Notes under the pieces: model-generated
What the model saw: only the letters and a program-made list of their open reading frames with translations
What the model was told of the DNA's origin: nothing
The model's database searches: none
Made by a program: the position numbers and the translations under genes
Shown: piece by piece, positions 19,048 through 28,444 of the stretch
How the letters are laid out: the number at the start of each line of letters is the position of its first letter
How positions within the stretch are numbered: the stretch's first letter is position 1
Source: Isochrysis galbana
Lineage: Eukaryota; Haptophyta; Isochrysidales; Isochrysidaceae
DNA: 64,000 nt
Assembly: GCA_018136815.1 (NCBI GenBank)
Contig: CM030931.1
Span: 124,001 to 188,000, forward strand
Direction: 5' to 3'

Positions 19048-20916
19048 TCAGAATGAGTCAAGCCTGGTCCGGATGCTCAAGAAATCAAGTAAACGACCTG
19101 TTTCAACCACAAAGGATCGCCTGAACTCTTGTATCGCCTTACGCGATTGCACATGCTCTTGTGCATCCCGGAGCAACAATGCCACATCATCTTGATGAGT
19201 TCGCTCAGCGATGTCAAGAGCTGTCTCGCCTGCCTCGGAGCGAATTTCTATGGCAGCACCAGCTTGCACCAGATCGTGCACTGTCTTATGCAGCCTGTGC
19301 CGCACGGCTAGCATCAGAGCTGTTTTTCCCGCCTCATCCTGCAGATCAGGGTTCGCGCCTGCGTTCAGCAACATGGACACAATTAACGAGTGCCGATATG
19401 AGGTCGCGCAGATCAGAGCCGTGGCCCCCCGGGAATTCGGAGCTTCGCTCTCTTCGATGTATATTCGAGCGTCAATCTGCGCGCGAGCGTGCAGCAGCGT
19501 AGAGACAGCCTCGGCGTGCCCTCCGCAGCTGGCGTTTATGAGAGGCGTCTGTCCGAGGCAGCACCGATACTCGATGTCGACGTTCTTGTTGATCAAGCTC
19601 GTCAACACTAAGCTATGCCCCTTCCGGCTTGCAAGCGACAGAGGGTGCCGTACACGCGCAGGCACGATATCTTTTGGCGTCACCACCAAAGCCGCGGAAG
19701 TCAGCAGCCCTTCGACCACGTCTGCGTGTCCATTTTGGGATGCCCAGCCTAGTGCCGTAAGTTGTGCCCCAATTTCTCCCGTGTTGTTTGGGTCGGCTCC
19801 CCTGTGCATGAGCTCGCGAACGACCGCCGCATGACCACGCATGCTGGCCAGGATCAGCGGGGTGGCCCCCTCATATTCATTTTCATCCATATCCGTACAT
19901 ATCATCTCCAGGTCTGCACCGGCATCAAGCAGATGTTTGACCACGGAAGAGTGGCCCCTTGCACTAGCGACCATCAAGGGTGTCCATCGGATCACCGCCC
20001 TATCGCCGTCAACACCACGGTCGGGAGGCTTACAAGCCAAGAGCTCGTATACGGACTGCTCCTTCCCAATGTAACTAGCTAATGCTAGCGCCGATTGAAA
20101 CAGGGACTCGTCCCCCGCCAAAACAACTGCGGAGCGATGGATTTGCTCGGTGTCTCCTCGTAAAACTGCTCGAATTAGTGGTCTCGCGTCCACGTTTTCC
20201 GCTACACGTGCGATGTTAAAGACCTGGCCAGGTGGATTGAGCTCAATGAGACGTCTTGCCGTCTTGCCATGACCTTCGCTAAGCGTCTCGGCCAGCGCCT
20301 GCTCTATCTTCTCGACGCGACCAGCCGCAGCAATCAGCTGGCAGACGAGTGCGGTGCGTCCATGGCGGCTTGCATGAATTAGAGGCGTGTATCCATCGTC
20401 GCCTTGAACATTCACGGCTGCCTTTGCTGCGAGGAGCACATGCGCTGTCGCTACGCAGTCATGCTTGCACGCCAAAATTAATGCAGTGCGCCCTTCATCA
20501 TCTCTCGCCTCACGATCGGCCAGCTTCTCAAGCAATTCCGCTGCCAGACCTGTTGCGTGATTGTGGATACACGCCCACATTAGAGCAGACCGACCGTTTT
20601 CGGGGTCTCTCTCGTGCATTATCTCTGGATGATTGGCCAAGAGACGGCGCATGTCATCGATCCTTCCCTGTGCGCACGCTTGGAAAAAGCAGGCCGCGGG
20701 GGAGTTTTCTTCACCGACCGCCATCGACTGCGCTGGCAGCCACCACAGACGAGTAGCCTTGTCGATGGCAAGCAGCAGGAGCAGGTCGCGCAGCAACCAG
20801 ACGCTGTGGTTTAAGGATGCGATCTGCAACATCAGCATGATCATTACGCCGAGCGCCAATTCGGGGTGCTCAGACATGGGCCGAGGCCATAGGTTGGGAG
20901 AGCGTAGCAGCATCAC
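19048..20916 (-). CDS. Membrane-anchored ankyrin-repeat protein
   Basis: One frame of 622 residues, ATG at 20916. Residues 15-60 hold two hydrophobic stretches (LALGVMIMLMLQIASL and LRDLLLLLAI), which fit a signal anchor or hairpin membrane insertion. From about residue 70 there are at least ten ankyrin repeats, recognisable by TPLI.AS..GH and TALI.A motifs at about 33-residue spacing. The stretch around residues 190-260 is degenerate. A helical tail follows (about 575-622). Such repeats bind partner proteins; the partner is unknown. No intron is needed. It lies immediately upstream of, and on the same strand as, the kinase-RING gene, so a functional link is possible but not shown. Confidence 0.8.
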   Translation of the reverse strand: MMLLRSPNLWPRPMSEHPELALGVMIMLMLQIASLNHSVWLLRDLLLLLAIDKATRLWWLPAQSMAVGEENSPAACFFQACAQGRIDDMRRLLANHPEIMHERDPENGRSALMWACIHNHATGLAAELLEKLADREARDDEGRTALILACKHDCVATAHVLLAAKAAVNVQGDDGYTPLIHASRHGRTALVCQLIAAAGRVEKIEQALAETLSEGHGKTARRLIELNPPGQVFNIARVAENVDARPLIRAVLRGDTEQIHRSAVVLAGDESLFQSALALASYIGKEQSVYELLACKPPDRGVDGDRAVIRWTPLMVASARGHSSVVKHLLDAGADLEMICTDMDENEYEGATPLILASMRGHAAVVRELMHRGADPNNTGEIGAQLTALGWASQNGHADVVEGLLTSAALVVTPKDIVPARVRHPLSLASRKGHSLVLTSLINKNVDIEYRCCLGQTPLINASCGGHAEAVSTLLHARAQIDARIYIEESEAPNSRGATALICATSYRHSLIVSMLLNAGANPDLQDEAGKTALMLAVRHRLHKTVHDLVQAGAAIEIRSEAGETALDIAERTHQDDVALLLRDAQEHVQSRKAIQEFRRSFVVETGRLLDFLSIRTRLDSF

Positions 20917-21391
20917 CCTACGACGATGAGTGGTGCCGGGGGGCGGCGAGAAGGGCTCGCAAAATGCCAGGGACAGGACCGGGCCGTCGGGAAGGTAGTG
21001 TTGGACCGGTCCGAGAGCTCAAAGAAGAGAAGAAAGATGCAACGAAAGCAAAAAAGGGGCCGGACGAGATGGTTGCAGTGAACTAGACCAGGATCAACTA
21101 AACAATTATACCTCCGTTCCAAAACTGAGATGTGAGGGAGAGTTTAGAATGTAAGGGTTGCATTCTGGCTTCACTCGGCCTTTCACCCCAAAGAGAGGGT
21201 ACAATGCATCGGGGCTTTAACATGGTGACTTAGATGATCATACCACCACCACCGCAATAGCAGGCACCCTACAATATAACCGCCGTCGGAACGAATAATC
21301 ACTGGTCACGGCGATGCGGCAAGGCATACCCGAGTACTCATTCTTCCCGTCCTCAGTCCTCAGCCTAGTTGTGTAATCTTCGCCGGAGGCC
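20917..21391. other. Intergenic region, nothing recognised
   Basis: Upstream of the ankyrin gene and so likely to hold its promoter. No conserved element was identified by eye. Confidence 0.5.
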
Positions 21392-21533
21392 CCCGGAACC
21401 AGCTTCTCCGCAAATGAGGGAACTGGGAAAGGGGGAGGGGGTTGTTAGGGGTTAAGGTTGGGTAGTAGGGAGGTACATTAGCACACTGCCTCACGCCGCA
21501 CACGTAGCGGGGATTTTTAAGAAGATTTTTTTT
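21392..21533 (-). repeat. Leader-like repeat of the Gag-like element, copy B
   Basis: Very similar to 14090-14230 in the same orientation (CCGGAACCAGCTTCTCCG at one end, CGTAGCGGGGATTTTTAAGA and a T run at the other). More distantly, on the opposite strand, it resembles the leader of the Gag-like ORF at 55200-55400. Confidence 0.75.
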
Positions 21534-23345
21534 CTAGTACCCAAACAGGCGAATGGACGGTGTTTCCCACTTCCTGACATTGTTGATGCCATTGTGCACT
21601 TTGCGCCCGTTCCGAGATCATAAAATGTGGTTTATGATCTCCGGCTGCGGCTCGTTTCATCGTGTCCGGCTCAAAGATCTTTTGTCGGGCGTGTAAGGAG
21701 GAGGTCTCCTTGGTCTATTCCATCATAGCGGAATGACAACGCGGGTATGAGCCCCGCCGACGACCTACTGGGCCGGACGGAGAACAACCATCGTACGAAG
21801 ACGGCGGTGGACCTCAGGATCGGTGCCGCACTCGCCGCTACCTCCTTCGCAGAGAAAACGAATGTACGGTTGGCAGACGACCGGGTTGTGAGCCCACCGT
21901 ATTTCCCATCCAGGACCACAGCCCAAAGCCGATGAAGATGTGAAGAGCGCAATTAGAGATGAAGAGGAGGAAGGAGGGAGGCGCGCGCGGCCATGCCATC
22001 GCTCCGGGGATACGGGCCTAGCTATGTAATACAGGAACAGTGTTTTTTTCGTCGAAGGTCAAAAACAACGATTTTCACCGTGTTTCAAACTCCCTCCTTT
22101 GTGGCCACCTTTTTCGGCGGGGGCCAAAGGCAAAGATTGATCGGACACCCTCTTCGCTCCGCCGCTCCGGACGGTGCCACACCCCGGGCACTTCCACCGG
22201 GGGTGGTTGGGGTCTTCCTCGTTCATCAGCGAGACGCACTTCGCAATTCCAACCAAACAAATCAATCGGATCTGTGCGCCTCGCGACGAGGGAGCGCTTA
22301 CGTCCGGACAAGACCGGCTGGCTCAGACCTGTGGCTCGCACTGGGAGGGCATTAAAAATGCTCCCATGCGAGGGAGCTGTGCCGCGAGGGGCGGGCACAG
22401 ACTCGGCCCTGCTCCTCGGGAGCGAGGACTAGGACTAGCTGCCGCTGCCGTCCGTCGAGCAGCGATGCCCAGCGTTGCGCAGCGGATGGCGCTGCTGCTG
22501 GTGCAGCCGCGGCGAGCACCGTACCGCCGCTCTCGCTGTCGCTGTCACTGTCCACCACCCGGCTCGCTGATCGCGATGACCGGGTGGGGTTGGGGTTGAA
22601 GGTTGAAGACTGGGCGGCTGGCCATGGGGGATAGGAGGGAGGGGAGCGCGACGACGCCGCGAGCGACTCTCGCGACTTGCGAGAGAGAGGCAGAGGCGTT
22701 CCGCGCGGGGGGCGAGGCCCCCCTGCTGTATTTGGCCCCACGGCCCCACTGTTATACTGTTTTTCTAGTTTCTAGACCTCAACCGCTGTTTTTCACAGCT
22801 AGGGATACGGGGGATGCGCAGAGATGAGAGATGGGCCAAAATCATCGAAGTAGGGCGTAAAATCCACCCCAAAAAACCGCCTCCATCTGCACTCCTGAAC
22901 TGGGGCTAGCGCCCTATGGCCACTCGCGGTGCCAAAATGGCCGGGATCTGGGATCCCAAAAAAAAAAGGCGCGGGGTAGAGACACACAAGAGAAGAAAAC
23001 CCTCTGGCGTGAGAGGAGCGCGCTCTCCCTCCCCTCCGGTATCTTGGGGGGGGGGGGGCACGTCATGCGCCGCCGCGAGGTGAGAGAGTAGGGGCGGGGG
23101 GGGGGGGGGTGGAAAGGGACTGGGGGGGGGCTCGCGGAGAGAGGGAAAAACACGTCTGGTGAGGGAAAAGAACCGGCTGGTACGAAGAAGAGAATGGAGG
23201 GCCACGTCCCTCATAGACCCGCTCGGTGGCCCTCGGGAGGCATGAAGAAAACTGCCTTAGTAATGGAAGAAAAGTGGGGGAGAGCAGCTGGAGGGGCCTG
23301 CGTGGAGTTTCCTGTGGAGGAGGGCGGGAGAGCGCGTGGGTTGCG
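21534..23345. other. Intergenic region, no supported gene
   Basis: Contains short unsupported frames (for example 22174-22599), G-rich runs at 23045-23120 and a short A run at 22960. The last 300 bp precede the eIF3e start and probably contain its promoter. Confidence 0.5.
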
Positions 23346-25987
23346 ATGGGGAGCTCTGAGGCCCACGACCTCACGCAGACGGTGGGCGGCTTCCTCGATC
23401 GGCACATGATGCTGCCAATGCTCGACTTTCTGGGGTCCAAGCAGGTCTACCCCGAGAGCGAGCTTGACGACGCGAGGCTCAAGGTGAGGGGAAGGGGGAG
23501 ATGGAGAGAGGGAGAGGGAGAGAGGGGGAGGGGGGAGCGGGGGGGGGGGGGGGGCGGGGGGAGAGGGGGGGGGGGGGGGTAGCGAGGGCGGAAAGAGAGA
23601 GAGAGAGAGGAAGGGAGAGGGAAGGAGGCGGGGAGGGAGAGAAGGGAGACGGAGATGGAGAGGGGGTGAGACGGCGAGCAAGAGGGGGAAGGGGGAGAGA
23701 TCAGGCGCGGGAGAGAGTGAGGGGAGTGCAAACGAGGAATAGAGGGAGAGGCAGGGAGGGAAAGGGGGGGGGGGGGTTGAGGAGGGAGAAGAAGGGAGAA
23801 GGAGGACGAGGGGGTTAGAGATGAAGCGACCCAGCGAGCGAGGGATGGAAGGAAGCAGGAGGGCGGGGGGAGGGGAGGCGAATGAGAGGAAACGAGACGC
23901 TTTGGAAAGCCATGAGGCTCCAGGGCCTGGCTGCCTGGGGGAGGGGGGGGGGGGGGGCAGAGAGTGGGTACGCACTCTCCGCGAAATAGGGAGGGAACGA
24001 GGGAGGCGGAAGGGTGGCTCGAATCGCATGACCGTTGAGAGATCGGTTGCTCTTGTGTATGGATGGTGCGGCAACCCGTGTCTAAGTGAGAGAGTTGGAC
24101 GGAGGAGAACCTGCATGCTGCGAAGGAGCGGGAAAAACATGCTGGGTAGGCGCGGGGAGAGGAGAGGAGAGGAGTAGGTCGAGCGAGGAACATAGAGCGC
24201 AAGGTGACAGGGAGAGGGATTGGAGACAGCTCGATAGCAAACTCGGCAGGAGCGCAATGGGAAGTTGAGATACGGGGTGAGGTGAGGCATTGGGGAAAGA
24301 TACTTTGGCATCGACTGTCGAAGCGATGGGGCTCTGCGTCAGAGATTAAGGGTGATCGCTCAGAGTAGCCGGAGCGGCTAGTGTTCAGCAAAGGAGGGTG
24401 AGAGAGAAGACGAAGGTCTGGGTGGGGCGGTGATGGTTGTGGTTGGGAACACAACCAAGCAAGCAAGGCCAGCAGCACCTGCCGGGCGAGCAGAGCTAGA
24501 ACGGGCCATGCACGGCGATCGGCCCGTGAGCGCGGCTGAGTTACGCCGCGTCCCCTGCCGGCCGCAGATTCTCTCACGCACCAACATGGTAGACTTTGCG
24601 ATGGATATCCACAAGAAGGTCAACCCGAATGAGCCCGTGCCAGCTGAGATGAGCACTCAGCGCGAGGCTGTGATGGCGAAGATGCAGACGTTACGCGACG
24701 AGGTGCATGCCAGGGGCCGTTCGCGTGCTGTTGGTGCTGATGCCACGATTTATCACTCCTTTCCCTTCCCCGCCGCTCACGTCTCCCCTGCCCTTCCCCA
24801 CGACACTCGCCCCCTCACCATAGGCGGCCCCACTGTTGGATATTTTGAGCAATGGGTCGCTCGTGAGCAGCATGCGCTCGGAGCGATGCTTCAATCTGGC
24901 CTACTTGCAGGAGCATCACAATATCACGCTCGAACATGTCGCCGCGCTTGGCAAACACGCCAAGTTCACATTTGACTGCGGCGACTACCGCTCTGCCACA
25001 AGCCTGCTCAGCTCATTCCGCCTGCTCACCCCCAATGCGGATGACGCCTTCTCAGCCCAGTGGGGCAGGCTCGCCTGCGAGATCCTCCTCGGTGCGCGCC
25101 CCACCACAGCTGCTGCCGCTTTTAGGCCGCGATCTACTCACCTGGCCAAACCCGCGCACCTGTCCTTCTGGCTCACCCTGCTTGCCCAGCCAGCGGCTCA
25201 GCACACTCGCCCGACGGCTGCCACAGGCGCTTGGGATGCTGCGCTTGAGGAACTGGGCTCGCTGCGCGATGCTATTGAGGCGCGCTCGGCCACGACGTCC
25301 GCCGTCATGCAGCTGCAGCAGCGCGCCTGGCTGATGCACTGGGCGCTCTTCCTGCTGCCTAACCATGCCAGCGGTCGTCAGGTCGTGAGCGACCTCTTCC
25401 TCTCGGAGCGGTATCTGAACACGATTCAGACCACTTGCCCGCACCTTCTGCGCTACCTGGCTGTCGCCATCGTCACCACACCGCGCCGCCGTCATCTCGT
25501 CAAAGAGCTTGTGCGCGTCATCGCCATGGAGAAGCCTGTCTTCTTGGACCCCATCACTGCATTCCTCGACGATCTCTACAACTCTGCCGACTTCGAGCAG
25601 GCCCAGGAGGGCCTCGTCGCCTGCGCCACGACTATCGAGAATGACTTCTTCTTGCGCAATGCCTCGGCCGACTTCCTCTCGCACGCGCGTCTTCACATCT
25701 TCGAGTCGTACTGCCGCATTCATGAGCGCATCGACCTCGAGTCGCTCGCGCAAAAGCTGGGTATGGAGCGGCTCGCCGCCGAGAAGTGGATCGTCAAGAT
25801 GGTATCTGACGCCCAGCTCAACGCGCGCATCGACGAGCAATCGGGGCATGTTCTCCTCGGCGTCCAGCCACCCGACGTATACCAGCAGGTAATCGAGAAG
25901 ACTAAGGGTCTCTCTTTCCGCTCCTATGTGCTCGCCCAGAATCTCCAGCAGAAGGAACAGGCCATGGCAGGCCGGACTGCTGCCTGA
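23346..25987 (+). CDS. Translation initiation factor 3 subunit e (eIF3e/INT6), PCI-domain protein
   Basis: Exons 23346-23483, 24568-24702, 24824-25091 and 25227-25987; 433 residues, close to the usual 445 or so. eIF3e is a scaffold subunit of eIF3, which binds the 40S ribosome and recruits mRNA and initiator tRNA in the cytoplasm. Each exon matches the family in order. Exon 1 has the DLTQTVGGFLDRH start. Exon 2 has TNMVDFAMD. Exon 3 has the YLQEHHNITLEHV helix and CGDY segment. Exon 4 has the WDAALEEL and RAWLMHWALF helices, then the PCI domain with NDFFL, ARLHIFESYCRIH and the winged-helix end LGMERLAAEKWIVKMV, and finally YQQVIEKTKGLSFRSY. Donors are GTGAGG, GTGCAT and GTGCGC. Intron 3 (135 bp) keeps the frame open, but removing it restores the conserved EILLGAWDAA join. 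Intron 1 is 1084 bp of polypurine. Confidence 0.92.
23484..24567 (+). other. Long polypurine first intron of eIF3e
   Basis: 1084 bp, GTGAGG...CCGCAG, phase 0. Almost pure G/A on the sense strand from about 23486 to 23900, with several G runs over 10. The 3' part is of mixed composition. No gene is supported inside it. Confidence 0.85.
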
Positions 25988-26867
25988 GCAGCATGCACTC
26001 TCGCGTGGCCACGGGTGGGACGGGCCTCGGCGGAGTGGCCCCGATTGAATGTTCCACTCATGACACGCTCTGAGCCCAATATGCTGCGCTTTTGGCACAC
26101 CCAATGGGAGTGTGGAAGCGCAGTCTTCCATACATGCGGTGTCGGATCGATCGGTTGAATGTGGACACGTGGCATTGACGGTCAAAAGCATGGAGTTTTC
26201 GTAATCTTTCGCTTTCGGGTCATTCGGATCCTTGCATCGCGGCGTTCGTAGCTTCTGCCTGAGAGCTAGCCGTGGATTGTGCGTGGCGGCACGCAACCGG
26301 TCTTTAACATGCGGTGCCGCCCGAAAGTGAGGTCCTAACCTAGTTGTAGTTGGTTAGCGAGCTTCTGGTGTTGCGTGCTGCGCGTTGGCCTGTCGTTGAG
26401 CACAATTAAAATCGTAGCTGAAGGCATATGTGGCTATTGGCTCGTGCCTAATACTGACACGGCCCTACGGCACGCCGAGAAAAAAACATCTGAAGATTCA
26501 GGGCTACCACCTATTGCTAGACTGATATCGGTATCTTATTTTACCTCTATCTCACGTACTTCAACATCAACATCCTTACTTCCCTTGCCTTGGACTCCTT
26601 ACCTTTCCCCCCTCCTTCCTTTTTCTCTTTGGTTTTGGTTTTGGGGGTGCGCCCCAGGTGCTCTACCATGGGCCCGGTTCGGAGTGCGAATTCTAGGCAG
26701 GTCTTTTATATGATCTGTGATCTGAGGCACGGATGTCTGACGTCTGACGAATCGAGATCGAGCATGACCACTGGCTCGATATGCGATGAGACGGAAGCGG
26801 ATTGATCGGCGGGAGGCGCGACGGGAACGGCGGAGAGTGATGGAATGGCGGGCTTGACCACCTGCCC
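25988..26867. other. Intergenic region downstream of eIF3e
   Basis: Holds a dispersed repeat copy at 26478-26715 (listed separately). Otherwise no supported gene. Confidence 0.5.
26478..26715 (+). repeat. Dispersed about 235-bp repeat, copy 2
   Basis: Matches 14898-15130: AACATCTGAAGATTCAGGGC, CACCTATTGCTAGACTG, a pyrimidine-rich middle, TTTTGGGGGTGCG, CATGGGCCCGG and GGAGTGCGA. The other copy lies inside the hAT-like element; no inverted ends are seen here, so this is probably a remnant. Confidence 0.7.
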
Positions 26868-27350
26868 TCAGCAGAGGCAGAGGAAGGCGGGAGGACGGGC
26901 TTGGGCGAGGGCGAGCGCGACGACGACGGAGCGGGCATGGATGGCGCTTGGTGGAGGCGATGGCGGCGGTGGAGACGGTGGCGGAGGAGACGGTGGCGGA
27001 GGAGAGGGCGGAGGTGGCGAGGGTGGCGGCGGTGACGGTGGCGGAGGGGATGGAGGTGGTGGCGATGGCGGCGGTGGCGAGGGAGGGGGTGGTGAGAGGT
27101 ACGCGACGGCGGCCTCGTCTCCAATGTACTTGGCATTGTGAATCCTGTCGTACTCATCGCAGTAATCGCCGACGAGCATGAGGGTTGCCTTGCACCAACG
27201 GCCCATGTATGGCTTGATGAGTGCCCACATCGACGGGTAGCGTTCCTTGGCCAGATCCACGCGGAAGTCTCCACATCCACGGCCCATGCCAGAGGTTGTG
27301 ACGAGCAGCATGCGTCGGCCGCGTGCACCCCCCGTCGACTCGCAACTCAT
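26868..27350 (-). CDS. (SPPPP)n proline-rich protein, hypothetical
   Basis: 160 residues from the ATG at 27350; the frame is open to 27428. Residues 1-85 are of mixed composition with several Cys and Trp. A run of about ten SPPPP units follows (DNA 26951-27092), then a short tail. In green algae and some other algae such repeats occur in hydroxyproline-rich cell-wall or matrix proteins, but no signal peptide is clear here. The tail-encoding DNA (26865-26942) resembles 40222-40285, a suspected transposon fragment, so the 3' end may be chimeric. The upstream half is unrecognised. Confidence 0.4.
   Translation of the reverse strand: MSCESTGGARGRRMLLVTTSGMGRGCGDFRVDLAKERYPSMWALIKPYMGRWCKATLMLVGDYCDEYDRIHNAKYIGDEAAVAYLSPPPPSPPPPSPPPPSPPPPSPPPPSPPPPSPPPPSPPPPSPPPPSPPPSAIHARSVVVALALAQARPPAFLCLC
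26951..27092. repeat. GGTGGCGGAGGxGAx minisatellite
   Basis: About ten imperfect 15-bp units that encode SPPPP on the minus strand. Confidence 0.9.
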
Positions 27351-27494
27351 TCCTGCCCTCCGCGCCCAGAGTTCCCCCGCGGAAAGAGTGCGGGAAAAGC
27401 AGAGAAAAAAGTTGTTATCCCCACGCACGGCTAGCCCTTATTTAATTTTAAAATACTGCATCATAACTGTGGACATTTGATCGCTCAATTCGAC

Positions 27495-27978
27495 TTATGC
27501 CCCACAATTGACGGAACGACACCTTCCGCGATGTTTGTTTAGTTCAGTTCTAGAACCGAGTTTGCTAAAGATCGCAGTTCGAAGTCCTGGAATGGTTCTG
27601 ATTAATTCAATTGTCTTTGGAAATGTTGTCGAGTACTCTGTACTCTGCGTTCCAAACTCCAAAGCCATAGAGTGGAACTACCTTCCAATCATGACCCTTT
27701 TCTTTTGTGTAAAGATATTCTTCTGGCCAATCATAAATATTGTACTCACTGCCAAGAAACTCTCTTTCAATGAATTCAAAGTTGTGAGCGAGCATCTGAA
27801 GATGCGGAAAGACTTTGTAGGGGTTCGGGCAAAACCTCTGACGACATCCAAAGTAATGCTTCACGCAATGCTTCCCGGCTAGAAATAGCGTAGATAATAT
27901 CACGATGATAAACACAAAGATGACTTCTTTATTGTTTGAAATCAACCCGCGCGGCATTGGACCCATGTGCCTTTGCAT
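27495..27978 (-). pseudogene. Aspartyl/asparaginyl beta-hydroxylase-like gene, frameshifted
   Basis: The 5' part (27978 to 27607) reads as a 123-residue frame with an N-terminal membrane segment (VIFVFIIVILSTLFLA), then a block resembling the family's start (FPHLQMLAHNFEFIEREF) and a DWKVVPLYGFGVWN core. It then stops. The next conserved piece (FPKTIELIRTIPG, then TAIFSKLG, then a His-Arg-Gly) is in another frame from about 27630 to 27495. The second iron-ligand His and the Arg expected further on are missing before the stop. The locus is much more AT-rich than the surrounding genes, hinting at an outside origin, possibly viral or bacterial; this is inference. A single sequencing error could explain the frame change but not the truncated end. 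Confidence 0.5.
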
Positions 27979-28444
27979 CTAGGGACACATTTTTGGGGGT
28001 GGTGAAGGTTAGAATTGTATAAGGTGTAGAAAAAGGCAATGTGGGGGGCTAAAAAAAGGGGAGCCTCAAGTTGCATCCTCTTAGCCGCAGTGAAGACTGG
28101 GTAGCTTTGACGTCGTCGGCACATGCAACACAGCCGTGAGCAAATTGAGTGCGACCGAAAGATGTCAAAACACGAAGGGAGAGCAGGCGAGGGGATAGAC
28201 GAGAAGGCAAATCAAGGGAAGGCACGCAGAAGCAAGAGACAAGTCTAGTAAACGCTTGCGCCCACAGACTAAGGCGACCTACTATGGCGGCTTCCATGTT
28301 CCGTCTGAAGGTGGTAACAGTTAGCATTGCAGGTCAGCAGGCCTGAATTAAAGCTGTAGCCACCAACCAAGCTTAAGCTTGCCCGCAGCTGGCAAGTCGC
28401 AACTTGAGTGCAAGAATGCCCTTAGGTAAGTAGCAACTCGTTGG

